Below, piece after piece: positions 17,961 through 25,405 of a DNA stretch of 64,000 nucleotides; position 1 is the stretch's first letter; the number at the start of each line of letters is the position of its first letter. The DNA lies in assembly GCF_003288815.1 (NCBI RefSeq), contig NZ_NHYM01000008.1, positions 36,968-100,967 on the forward strand, given 5' to 3'. The notes under the pieces are model-generated. The model worked only from the letters and a program-made list of their open reading frames with translations, was not told the origin of the DNA and did no database searches. The stretch is from Helicobacter sp. 16-1353. Lineage in GTDB: Bacteria; Campylobacterota; Campylobacteria; Campylobacterales; Helicobacteraceae. A program made the position numbers and the translations under genes.

Positions 17961-19388
17961 ATGCAACCTTTTAGTGAGTTTTTCGCCCAGTGGGTGAGTG
18001 AATATTATAAAAATGCAACAATCGGCAAATCTGGGGACTTTTATACCGCTGTGAGCGTAAGTAAATTTTTTGGAGGAGCGATTGCAAATTACATCTTAAA
18101 AAATCTTGAAAATGGAAACTTGGAGCTACCACTAAATATCGTAGATTGCGGGGCAAATAACACGAATCTAATAAAAGATATTTATAGTTTTTTGGAGGCT
18201 TTAGGGATTGGTGTGGCGGAAAACTGCGAGTTTTATATAATCGAATCTAATGCAAAAATAGCTGGGCTTGAGATGGAATCTAATACCAAAATAGCGAATA
18301 AAAAACTAGCTTGCAATTTAGCGGATTCTAAAGATTTAGATTCTAAAAACTTGCAAGTATCTAAGGATTCTGCCATAGATTCTAAGCTAGATTCTACAAA
18401 ATGCCGAGAATCTGCAGATTCTACGATAGATTCGCCCAATAATCCCAAAGATTCGCTAGATTCTAATAATTCCAAACCTCCAAAAATCCATATTTTAAAA
18501 AATCTAGATTCTCTAAAACCACTTAAAAATAATACATTTTTTATCGCAAATGAATTTTTTGACGCTTTGCCTTGCGAGCTTTATAGTGATGGAAAAATGG
18601 CATTTGTGGATAAAAATATGAATATAAGATTCTTAGATTCTAAAGAGATTCTAAGATATTCTAAAAATCAAGATTCCAATAATTTTAATAATCTAGAATC
18701 TAATGAATTTGATTGTTCTAAACAATTAGACAAATCCTATCCGCCGTTTTCCGGTGCGGAAATTTTCTGTAAAACTAGCAATAGCGAAGTTTCCTGTAAA
18801 ACGAGCAATAGTAAGCCAAAATCCCACTTTATAGCAAATTCCAATGATATTGGAAAATCTGGGGATTTGTTTAAAAACCTAGATTCTATAATGCAAATTG
18901 CAGAATCTCTACATATCATAAAAGGCGAGATTCCGCTTAGCTATTTTGATTTTTGTGCTACCTTAAGAGACATTAATCCAGAAAATAAAAGATGGATTTT
19001 TGCTGTATTTGACTATGGGGATAGATATTATAATAATCATTTTAATATTAGAATCTTTCACAAACATAAGGTATTTCCACTTTTTGAAAAAATAAATGCC
19101 CTTAAATCATATTTTAAAACAAGTGATATTACCTATAATGTGCCTTTTTTATTGCTTGATAAATCTTTTGAAAATATTGGTGGGAAGAAAATTTTATTTA
19201 AAAAACAAGATATTGCGTTAATAGAGGATTTTGGCATTTTGGATTTATTGCAAAAGTTTCATAGTAGCAAATCAATCACAAACACTATATATTTAAAGGA
19301 AAGTAATAAGATTAAAACTTTACTTAATGTATTAAATGATAATTTTAAAACATCAATTTATATCAATTTTAAACCTAAGCTAGTATAA
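17961..19388 (+). CDS. MidA/NDUFAF7-like SAM-dependent methyltransferase with large low-complexity inserts
   Basis: A 475-residue member of the MidA (DUF185) family of putative protein arginine methyltransferases. The N terminus SGDFYTAVSVSKFFGGAIA and the FIANEFFDALP motif (about 194-204) are family hallmarks. The glycine-rich SAM loop is unusual: VDCGANNTNL instead of the GxGxG type. Two inserts interrupt the core. Residues about 117-172 are Asp-Ser-rich and written by AGATTC repeats. Residues about 225-300 include a nine-residue duplication KTSNSEVSC/KTSNSK encoded by a dispersed DNA repeat. Inserts are in frame, so the gene may still be functional. ATG 17961 follows an AAGGAA site. Confidence 0.75.
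   Translation: MQPFSEFFAQWVSEYYKNATIGKSGDFYTAVSVSKFFGGAIANYILKNLENGNLELPLNIVDCGANNTNLIKDIYSFLEALGIGVAENCEFYIIESNAKIAGLEMESNTKIANKKLACNLADSKDLDSKNLQVSKDSAIDSKLDSTKCRESADSTIDSPNNPKDSLDSNNSKPPKIHILKNLDSLKPLKNNTFFIANEFFDALPCELYSDGKMAFVDKNMNIRFLDSKEILRYSKNQDSNNFNNLESNEFDCSKQLDKSYPPFSGAEIFCKTSNSEVSCKTSNSKPKSHFIANSNDIGKSGDLFKNLDSIMQIAESLHIIKGEIPLSYFDFCATLRDINPENKRWIFAVFDYGDRYYNNHFNIRIFHKHKVFPLFEKINALKSYFKTSDITYNVPFLLLDKSFENIGGKKILFKKQDIALIEDFGILDLLQKFHSSKSITNTIYLKESNKIKTLLNVLNDNFKTSIYINFKPKLV
18771..18815 (+). repeat. 27-bp form of the dispersed repeat, in frame inside the MidA-like gene
   Basis: A 27-bp unit beginning AAAACTAGCAATAGCGAAG (18771-18797) is followed by a partial second copy, AAAACGAGCAATAG plus four bases (18798-18815). 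It equals the 17-bp unit with TAGCAATAG inserted after AAAAC. A close relative on the minus strand is at 36509-36535. Being 27 bp, each copy adds nine codons without shifting the frame. Confidence 0.8.
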
Positions 19389-19389
19389 T
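19384..19389 (+). promoter_or_regulatory. Possible -10 box for petABC
   Basis: TATAAT overlaps the stop region of the MidA-like gene, 33 bp before the petA start (ATG 19422, ribosome site GGGAG). It could give petABC its own promoter with a short leader. Confidence 0.35.
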
Positions 19390-19421
19390 ATTACTTTTTA
19401 AAATTTTATCAGGGAGATTAC

Positions 19422-19925
19422 ATGGAAGAAAATGTCAATAGACGCGATTTTCTAGGAATGAGCCTAGCAGGAGTGGCGACAATTGGGGCTATTGGGACAT
19501 TGTATGCTATGAAAAAAAGTTGGGACCCACTTCCTAGTGTGGTTACAGGTGGATTTACAACTGTGGATATTTCTCAACTTCAAGTTGGGGAATTGAAAAC
19601 TTTTGAATGGCGTGGGCAACCTGTATATGTGCTTAAAAAAGCCGCAGATGATACAAAAGTCGAGGGAAGAGACTTTGAGGTAAATGGCGAGTTGTATACG
19701 GTTGGATTGCAGGTATGCACGCATCTTGGCTGCATTCCTTTATATGTAGCAAATAAGAAAGAATTCCTATGTGCTTGCCACGGCGGAGTTTTTAACTCTT
19801 CGGGTGTAAATCTAGCTGGACCACCACCAAGACCGATGGAAATACCTCCATTCAATATTGATGGAACTAAGCTTACTTTTGGTGAAGAGGGCGAAGTATA
19901 TAAGCAATTAGTGTCAAAAGCATAA
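19422..19925 (+). CDS. petA: Ubiquinol-cytochrome c reductase Rieske iron-sulfur subunit
   Basis: The 2Fe-2S subunit of the cytochrome bc1 complex, passing electrons from menaquinol to the cytochrome c subunit. Its 167 residues hold an N-terminal Tat-type membrane anchor (NRRDFLGMSLAG; the twin arginines are R7-R8) and both cluster boxes, CTHLGC (99-104) and CACHGG (117-122). Ligands are C99, H101, C117 and H120, with C104-C119 as the structural disulfide. It is the first gene of petABC, ten bases before petB. Confidence 0.95.
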   Translation: MEENVNRRDFLGMSLAGVATIGAIGTLYAMKKSWDPLPSVVTGGFTTVDISQLQVGELKTFEWRGQPVYVLKKAADDTKVEGRDFEVNGELYTVGLQVCTHLGCIPLYVANKKEFLCACHGGVFNSSGVNLAGPPPRPMEIPPFNIDGTKLTFGEEGEVYKQLVSKA

Positions 19926-19935
19926 GGAGAAATTA

Positions 19936-21174
19936 ATGGCGAATATTAAAAAAGCAGATAGTTTTATAGACTGGCTTGACCAGCGATTGGCTATAAAAGC
20001 TGTTACAAAAGTTTTGATGACGGAATATTGGATTCCAAAAAATATAAATTGGCTTTGGGCGATGGGTGTGGTTCTAACTATGCTATTTAGTGTGCTTGTG
20101 GTATCTGGGATATTCTTGCTTATGTATTATAAGCCAGATGTGAAACTTGCATTTGATAGCGTAAATCTAACTATTATGAATGAGGTTAGCTATGGGTGGC
20201 TTTGGCGACACGCACACGCTGTGAGTGCATCGCTCATTTTCCTTGTGATTTATATCCATATGTTAGTTGCGATTTATTATGGCTCTTATAAAAAAGGGAG
20301 AGAGATGATATGGCTAACTGGAATGCTACTTTTCGTGCTATTTAGTGCAGAGGCATTTAGTGGTTATATGCTACCTTGGGGGCAGATGAGCTATTGGGCG
20401 GCGAAAGTTATCACGGATTTATTTGCAAAAATTCCATTTATTGGACCAGATTTAGTTGTGTGGATTCGTGGAAATTTCACTGTAGCTGATGCGACACTAA
20501 CTAGATTCTTTATGTTGCATGTATTCTTACTTCCTGTGGTTATTATGCTTTTAATCGTGGTGCATTTCTACTCGTTAAGAGTCCCGCATGTAAATAATCA
20601 AGATGGCGAGGAGCTAGATTTTGATAAAGAAGTAGAGAAATATAAAAATGGCAATAAAAAGGAATCTAAAATCGTGGCGTTTTGGCCTGATTTCCTATCA
20701 AAAGATATTTTTGTAATATGTGTATTTTTGATACTTTTCTTTTACTTAATGTGCTTTAATTTTGGTTTTGCGATGGACCCAATAAATTTTGACCCAGCAA
20801 ATCATATGAAAACTCCAGCACATATTTATCCAGAGTGGTATTTCCTATGGAGCTATGAGATTTTACGAGGATTCTTTATGAGCGAATCGCTTGGATTGAT
20901 ATTCTTTGGATTTGCACAAGTGATACTTTTTGCTATTCCATTCCTAGATAGAAGCCCAGTTGTCGCCCCTGCACATAAAAGACCTATGTTTTGTGTGTGG
21001 TTTTTCATACTTGTAGCGGATTTAATCGTGCTAACGATATTTGGGAAACTACCTCCGGAGGGCATAAATAATGTTGTGGGCTTTGTAGCGGCGATTACAT
21101 TTATATTGCTTATAATCGCATTGCCGATTATCACCACATTAGAAAAAAATTGTAAATGTGGAGGTGCAAAATGA
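19936..21174 (+). CDS. petB: Cytochrome b subunit of the bc1 complex
   Basis: A 412-residue multi-helix membrane protein carrying hemes bL and bH and the quinol sites. The heme histidines are visible as paired residues in two helices: WLWRHAHAVSASLIFLVIYIHML and FMLHVFLLPVVIMLLIVVHF. The C-terminal half has PEWYFLWSYEILR, the PEWY quinol-oxidation motif. The fused full-length form (b plus subunit-IV-like part) is usual for Campylobacterota. AAGGAG precedes the ATG. Confidence 0.95.
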   Translation: MANIKKADSFIDWLDQRLAIKAVTKVLMTEYWIPKNINWLWAMGVVLTMLFSVLVVSGIFLLMYYKPDVKLAFDSVNLTIMNEVSYGWLWRHAHAVSASLIFLVIYIHMLVAIYYGSYKKGREMIWLTGMLLFVLFSAEAFSGYMLPWGQMSYWAAKVITDLFAKIPFIGPDLVVWIRGNFTVADATLTRFFMLHVFLLPVVIMLLIVVHFYSLRVPHVNNQDGEELDFDKEVEKYKNGNKKESKIVAFWPDFLSKDIFVICVFLILFFYLMCFNFGFAMDPINFDPANHMKTPAHIYPEWYFLWSYEILRGFFMSESLGLIFFGFAQVILFAIPFLDRSPVVAPAHKRPMFCVWFFILVADLIVLTIFGKLPPEGINNVVGFVAAITFILLIIALPIITTLEKNCKCGGAK

Positions 21175-22031
21175 GTGCATTTAGAGAATTAAAGATTCTA
21201 GCTCTTGTAGTTGTTTTGGTCGGGATATTATATTGGGGTGTTGAGCCTTTGGCACATTCCATATTCTACCCGAAAACTGCTCCAGCAGACTTTACATTTA
21301 GTGATTTAGAAAAATTACCAACTGATGGCAATGTAGAAAAAGGCAAGGAATTAGCAGGTTTGTATTGCATCGCTTGTCATAGTATAGAAAAAGATGGATT
21401 CCCAGCTATGCTATCAAATGCAGATGCAGCGATGGCTTATGGCGTAGTCCCACCAGATTTATCAAATATTGGGATTTTGTATGAGTCTAATTTCTTAGCA
21501 AATCTTATAAAAGACCCAGTGAAAGCTCTAAAACTAAGCCATAAATTTGATGATAATAAGCCATTCCCAATGACTCCAACCTATGTGAGTGATGCTGAGA
21601 TAGGCGATATAGTGGCATATTTTAAAAGTATTGCAAATCCTAATCTAACAGATAAGGAAGTATTCACGGAAGCTTGTGTTAGATGTCATAGTATGAAATA
21701 CGATAAAGTTGTGGCACTAACCCCAGATGATACAATTGAAGCATATCTAGGTGCTAAAGCTCCCGATTTATCAATGATGATACGAAGTCGTGGTGCAGAT
21801 AAATTGAATAAATTCATAAATGACCCACAAAAAATCCTTGAAGGTGCATCAATGCCTAGAGTGGGACTAACTCAAGAATCCCAAGATAAAATTATAAATT
21901 ATATGGAAAAAATTGGCGATAGCAAAAAAGGTGAACGGGAATTTGTAGGAAAAATATTAATTGGATTTATGATTATTATGGCGATTTTGGCGTATTTGTG
22001 GAAACGCAAAATTTGGCACGACTTACATTAA
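21171..22031 (+). CDS. petC: Di-heme cytochrome c subunit of the bc1 complex
   Basis: The 286-residue c-type subunit with an N-terminal membrane anchor, two heme-binding sites (CIACH and CVRCH), and a C-terminal helix (ILIGFMIIMAILAYLW) that fixes it to the membrane facing the periplasm. Campylobacterota use this di-heme protein in place of cytochrome c1. I place the start at ATG 21171 (MSAFRELK), which overlaps the petB stop (ATGA) and has GGAGGT five bases upstream. An ATG at 21156 is in frame but lies before this ribosome site. Confidence 0.93.
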   Translation: MSAFRELKILALVVVLVGILYWGVEPLAHSIFYPKTAPADFTFSDLEKLPTDGNVEKGKELAGLYCIACHSIEKDGFPAMLSNADAAMAYGVVPPDLSNIGILYESNFLANLIKDPVKALKLSHKFDDNKPFPMTPTYVSDAEIGDIVAYFKSIANPNLTDKEVFTEACVRCHSMKYDKVVALTPDDTIEAYLGAKAPDLSMMIRSRGADKLNKFINDPQKILEGASMPRVGLTQESQDKIINYMEKIGDSKKGEREFVGKILIGFMIIMAILAYLWKRKIWHDLH

Positions 22032-22034
22032 TCG

Positions 22035-22063
22035 TTATCTAGTAAGATTTTCTTACTAGATAA
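22035..22063 (+). terminator. Hairpin terminator after petABC
   Basis: A perfect 13-bp stem, TTATCTAGTAAGA / TCTTACTAGATAA, with a TTT loop, starting four bases after the petC stop. Only a weak U-tract follows, so it may also act as an mRNA 3' stabiliser. Confidence 0.75.
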
Positions 22064-22144
22064 ATCCTAGCAAAAATCTACACTTATCTTTTAAAATTTC
22101 ATTTATCTAAAAATTTAATATTTGTATAAAATTATAGAGGTTAT

Positions 22145-22612
22145 ATGATAAACATCGTTTTAGTAGAGCCTAGAATCCCGCAAAATACAGGAAATATAGG
22201 CAGACTTTGCTTAGCTATTAATGCAAGATTGCATTTGATATATCCACTTGGATTTATGCTAGATTCTAAAGCCATAAAGCGTTCGGGAATGGATTATTTT
22301 AGATATGTAGATTTGATAAAATGGGATAATTTGAGTGATTTTTGGGAAGCAAATCCAATAGATGATAATCATTTTTTCTTAAGCACAAAGGCAGAGAAAT
22401 ACTATTTTGACATACATTATAATAATGAATGTTTTCTATATTTTGGCAGAGAAGACCTTGGATTAGATATTAAGATTCTAGAATCCAATAAAGATAGATT
22501 GCTTAAGATACCAATGTTTAATAACGCAAGAAGTTTAAATCTTTCAAATTGTGTTAGTATCGTTGCTTATGAGGTTTTGCGACAAAATTTTAGTAAATTA
22601 ATGATTGAATAA
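22145..22612 (+). CDS. trmL: tRNA (cytidine(34)-2'-O)-methyltransferase TrmL
   Basis: A small SPOUT-class methyltransferase (155 residues) that 2'-O-methylates the wobble base of certain leucine tRNAs. It shows the family signatures: EPRIPQNTGNIGRLC near the start, FGREDLGL in the middle, and the knotted C-terminal SAM site RSLNLSNCVSIVAYE. Length and motif order match YibK/TrmL. Single gene, convergent with dapD across a symmetrical terminator. Confidence 0.92.
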   Translation: MINIVLVEPRIPQNTGNIGRLCLAINARLHLIYPLGFMLDSKAIKRSGMDYFRYVDLIKWDNLSDFWEANPIDDNHFFLSTKAEKYYFDIHYNNECFLYFGREDLGLDIKILESNKDRLLKIPMFNNARSLNLSNCVSIVAYEVLRQNFSKLMIE

Positions 22613-22649
22613 GATTTTATTAGATTCTAAAATCATAAATATCTTTTAA

Positions 22650-22677
22650 AAGGCTTGTATAGATTTATACAAGCCTT
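22650..22677. terminator. Bidirectional terminator between trmL and dapD
   Basis: The stem AAGGCTTGTATA / TATACAAGCCTT has a 4-nt loop (GATT). A-rich sequence before it and T-containing sequence after it make it usable from both sides, as suits two convergent genes. Confidence 0.8.
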
Positions 22678-22685
22678 ATATGTTT

Positions 22686-23870
22686 CTAATGCAATGCTTT
22701 ATTTAGCTCGATTTTTACCTTACTTCTAAAAGCTGTCATTTTGCCACTTTTGGAATCCTGTCTAAAATGAATCCCATTTTTACCTGATAATTCCATACCT
22801 TTATAGAGATTATCATCGTTGATGGTAAAATCATTATTGATTTCTTTGATTTTCAAAGCTTCATTTGGGTCAATATAAAAAATCGTTCCAGCCAAAACTG
22901 CAATACCGCCATCTACGATACAACCATCTCCAAGACTAATTCCCGTTGAGCTATTCACGCCAAGCAAACAATTTTCACCAATAGAGATTGGGTTTGAGTT
23001 TCCGCCACTTAGCACTCCTAAGATACTAGCTCCACCGCCTACATCTGTGCCATTTCCAATAATTACAGAAGATGAGATTCTACCCTCATTCATACAAGTT
23101 CCCATTACACCAGCATTAAAATTTATATAGCTAGCCCCCGGCATTTGTGTATATCCACCACTTCCAAGATACGCTCCAAAGCGAGTTTTAGCAGAATCTA
23201 AAAGTCGAATATTGTCATATTGCGGGACAACTTGCATTAAATATCGCGGGAATTTATCCACAAAATCAATGGCTGGATATTCGCCTCTTAGTTTTAAGCC
23301 TATCTCATTTTCACGCAAATATGATAATTCATAAGGTTTATTTCCACTCCAAGCAACATTTTCCAAAAGCCCAAAGATTCCATCAAGCATTAGGCTTCTT
23401 AGTTTTGCTTTACCTAAAGATAATGCCAAAAGTTTTATATATGAGCTTTCTACGCTTTCGCATTTAACATCTTCATAGATAACTACAAATCTAAATGGTG
23501 ATTTTTGACAATTTAGATTCTGCAATTTTCGTAATTCAAGTAAAACTTGGATATTTTTATGACTTTCTCCATCTTTTAAGGATTCCGCTAAGAATGGATT
23601 AAATAAATCTAATGCATTTTCTACAAAGCTTGAATCCACTCTAAAAATAGCTTCGTTTTCGCTCTTAGCAATTACTTTTTTTGCTGAAGCACAAAATACC
23701 GCATAAGAGCCAAGATTCTCATCTTTCCAATTTAGAATAGGATAAGTTGCTTGTAAAACTTTCCCATCTTTTCCTAAATCTACACGACAGATTCCAAAAC
23801 CAAGTGGCTTTTTGAATTTTTTGCCCTCTTCGTCTACAAATTTTTTAAATTCATCAATAGTTTTAATCAT
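22686..23870 (-). CDS. dapD: Tetrahydrodipicolinate N-succinyltransferase
   Basis: Transfers succinyl from succinyl-CoA to tetrahydrodipicolinate in lysine/meso-diaminopimelate synthesis. Its 394 residues match the long form used by Campylobacterota: an N-terminal alpha/beta domain and a C-terminal left-handed beta-helix built of hexapeptide repeats (GRISSSVIIGNGTDVGGGAS, NCLLGVNSSTGISLGDGC). GGYTQMPGASYINFNAGVMG is the conserved active-site segment. It is the last gene of the long minus-strand operon, 15 bp after the DUF2156 gene. Confidence 0.93.
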   Translation of the reverse strand: MIKTIDEFKKFVDEEGKKFKKPLGFGICRVDLGKDGKVLQATYPILNWKDENLGSYAVFCASAKKVIAKSENEAIFRVDSSFVENALDLFNPFLAESLKDGESHKNIQVLLELRKLQNLNCQKSPFRFVVIYEDVKCESVESSYIKLLALSLGKAKLRSLMLDGIFGLLENVAWSGNKPYELSYLRENEIGLKLRGEYPAIDFVDKFPRYLMQVVPQYDNIRLLDSAKTRFGAYLGSGGYTQMPGASYINFNAGVMGTCMNEGRISSSVIIGNGTDVGGGASILGVLSGGNSNPISIGENCLLGVNSSTGISLGDGCIVDGGIAVLAGTIFYIDPNEALKIKEINNDFTINDDNLYKGMELSGKNGIHFRQDSKSGKMTAFRSKVKIELNKALH

Positions 23871-23885
23871 TTTATTCCTTTTATT

Positions 23886-24776
23886 TTATATTAGATTTGC
23901 ATTAAATTTTTCTACAAATCGAATTGGATTATAAGTCATTTTTGCGTGTCTTAGACCGCTTAAACCCAAATCCTCTTCCCTATTTACAAACTCCATATCA
24001 CTCCAATCATTTACTAAAAACTGCTGATTAATAGCTTGATAAACTCCATCATAAAAAATATTTCCTTTTTCAATGTGGATAACAACGCTATTATCATTAA
24101 TTTGTTCAGCTAAACTAAATGCAGCAATCTTCCCCTCAATGCGAATAATAGCACCTTTCATATCAAGTAAATGAAAGTTTTTTAAACAAGCTTCTATGCC
24201 TTTATATTCATTTTTTAAATCATCATTTAGATTTGGATTATCATTCAGCCAATTCGTATAAGTGGATAAAACCTCCAAAGCATTAGTAGAATCTATCCTC
24301 TCATAGATAAAATTTGGATATAGATTCATAAATTTATTTAGACGATTTTTCTTATTATGAAGTTTCCTGCCACTTAGTTTTATCAAATCAACTACATTAT
24401 AAAGATAATCAAATCTATCGCGATTAGGGGCGATACTAAAACGATTTGGCATATTAGATTCTAACTCATCTTTTTGATAGGATTCTATGGAGCGAAAAGA
24501 AAAGGGCATTCCATTATCCAAAAAATATTCCATTGTTTGCTTTATGGTTGCATTTCTATCGCCAAGTCCTAAAGGATAAAATATAAATGGATAATGCTCA
24601 TTAGCAAACTTTGTTTTAATAACCAAACAATCATTTATAATGCTATAGGTTATATCTCTACTAAAATGCCAGATATAAAGATTCCCAAAAAGCATATCAC
24701 TTGCTTCTATTCTCTGGGCATTAAAAAATTCTTTAATTATATTTTTTGAACTAATATCTATTGGTAGAAATTGCAA
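23886..24776 (-). CDS. DUF2156 (phosphatidylglycerol lysyltransferase C-terminal-like, GNAT fold) protein
   Basis: A 296-residue soluble protein with the DUF2156 pattern: an early SDMLFGNLYIW segment, central KLHNKKNRLNKF, and C-terminal NREEDLGLSGLRHAKMTYNP. This is the acyltransferase-like fold of MprF C-terminal domains, which move amino acids from tRNA to lipids, but the membrane flippase part is absent. Stand-alone members are of unknown function. It sits between the FliT-like gene and dapD with almost no gap. Confidence 0.75.
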   Translation of the reverse strand: MQFLPIDISSKNIIKEFFNAQRIEASDMLFGNLYIWHFSRDITYSIINDCLVIKTKFANEHYPFIFYPLGLGDRNATIKQTMEYFLDNGMPFSFRSIESYQKDELESNMPNRFSIAPNRDRFDYLYNVVDLIKLSGRKLHNKKNRLNKFMNLYPNFIYERIDSTNALEVLSTYTNWLNDNPNLNDDLKNEYKGIEACLKNFHLLDMKGAIIRIEGKIAAFSLAEQINDNSVVIHIEKGNIFYDGVYQAINQQFLVNDWSDMEFVNREEDLGLSGLRHAKMTYNPIRFVEKFNANLI

Positions 24777-25010
24777 CTAATCCTCCAGAAAAAACCGCAT
24801 TTGTTTTAATTTTATCATTGATTTTGATAGCGAGTCTCTATCTTTTTGAAGTTTTTTGATAAACTCTCCAACTAATTCTCTAGCACAAATCAAATCATCA
24901 ATGTTATCAAACTTTGGTAAATCTTCTATTAAATTTAATACTTTTTCATCATCTTTATTTAAAATTGCAATTTTTAGCTCATCTATCCAAGACATAAAAT
25001 CTCTTATCAA
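24777..25010 (-). CDS. FliT-like flagellar export chaperone candidate
   Basis: A short helical protein (77 residues) directly after fliS, the position of HP0754/FliT-like genes in Helicobacter. The start is either TTG 25010, overlapping the fliS stop (TTGA), or ATG 24995 (72 residues); no strong ribosome site decides it. FliT chaperones bind the filament cap FliD, but sequence similarity is too weak to be sure, so the assignment rests on size, helical character and position. Confidence 0.6.
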   Translation of the reverse strand: MIRDFMSWIDELKIAILNKDDEKVLNLIEDLPKFDNIDDLICARELVGEFIKKLQKDRDSLSKSMIKLKQMRFFLED

Positions 25011-25381
25011 TCATACTGGTGAATCTCTCTCCAAGCCTCTAATAATCCTTTTGTAACCTTTATTACGATATTTATTTTATCTACATTATTTTCTACATTG
25101 GCTTGGGTTAAAAATTTTATTTGTTGCATATATAATCCTGTTAGATAATTTGCCACATCACCGCCATTATCATAGTCTAATACATTCAAAAGCTCGGTAA
25201 ATATATCTGTTGTTCTATTAATATAATAAATCTTTTTTTCTATATCACCAACCTCAATCCCACGCTTAGCTAGACTTGCAAATCGTAGGATTCCCTCATA
25301 TAGCATTTCTATTAATTTAGATGGAGATTCTACTCCAATATGGGGTTGTTGATAAAGATTATAAACATTTTGACTATTCAT
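25007..25381 (-). CDS. fliS: Flagellar export chaperone FliS
   Basis: A cytosolic chaperone that binds the flagellin C terminus and prevents premature polymerisation. It has 124 residues with the family pattern: YNLYQQPHIGVESPSKLIEMLYEGILRF at the start and the NRTTDIFTELLNVLDYDNGGDVANYLTGLY core. It is translated with the FliT-like gene (4-bp overlap) and 24 bp after fliD. Confidence 0.95.
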   Translation of the reverse strand: MNSQNVYNLYQQPHIGVESPSKLIEMLYEGILRFASLAKRGIEVGDIEKKIYYINRTTDIFTELLNVLDYDNGGDVANYLTGLYMQQIKFLTQANVENNVDKINIVIKVTKGLLEAWREIHQYD

Positions 25382-25405
25382 AGATTCCCCTCATATAATT
25401 TACAA

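Noticed and set aside
18233..18475. Long antisense Glu-Ser-rich open frames (also 41763-42044 and 45186-45467)
   Set aside because: They are the reverse reading of AGATTC repeats: DS codons on one strand automatically give ES-rich open frames on the other.
21156..21170. Upstream ATG for the cytochrome c subunit
   Set aside because: The GGAGGT ribosome site lies after this ATG and is correctly spaced for ATG 21171, which also overlaps the petB stop.
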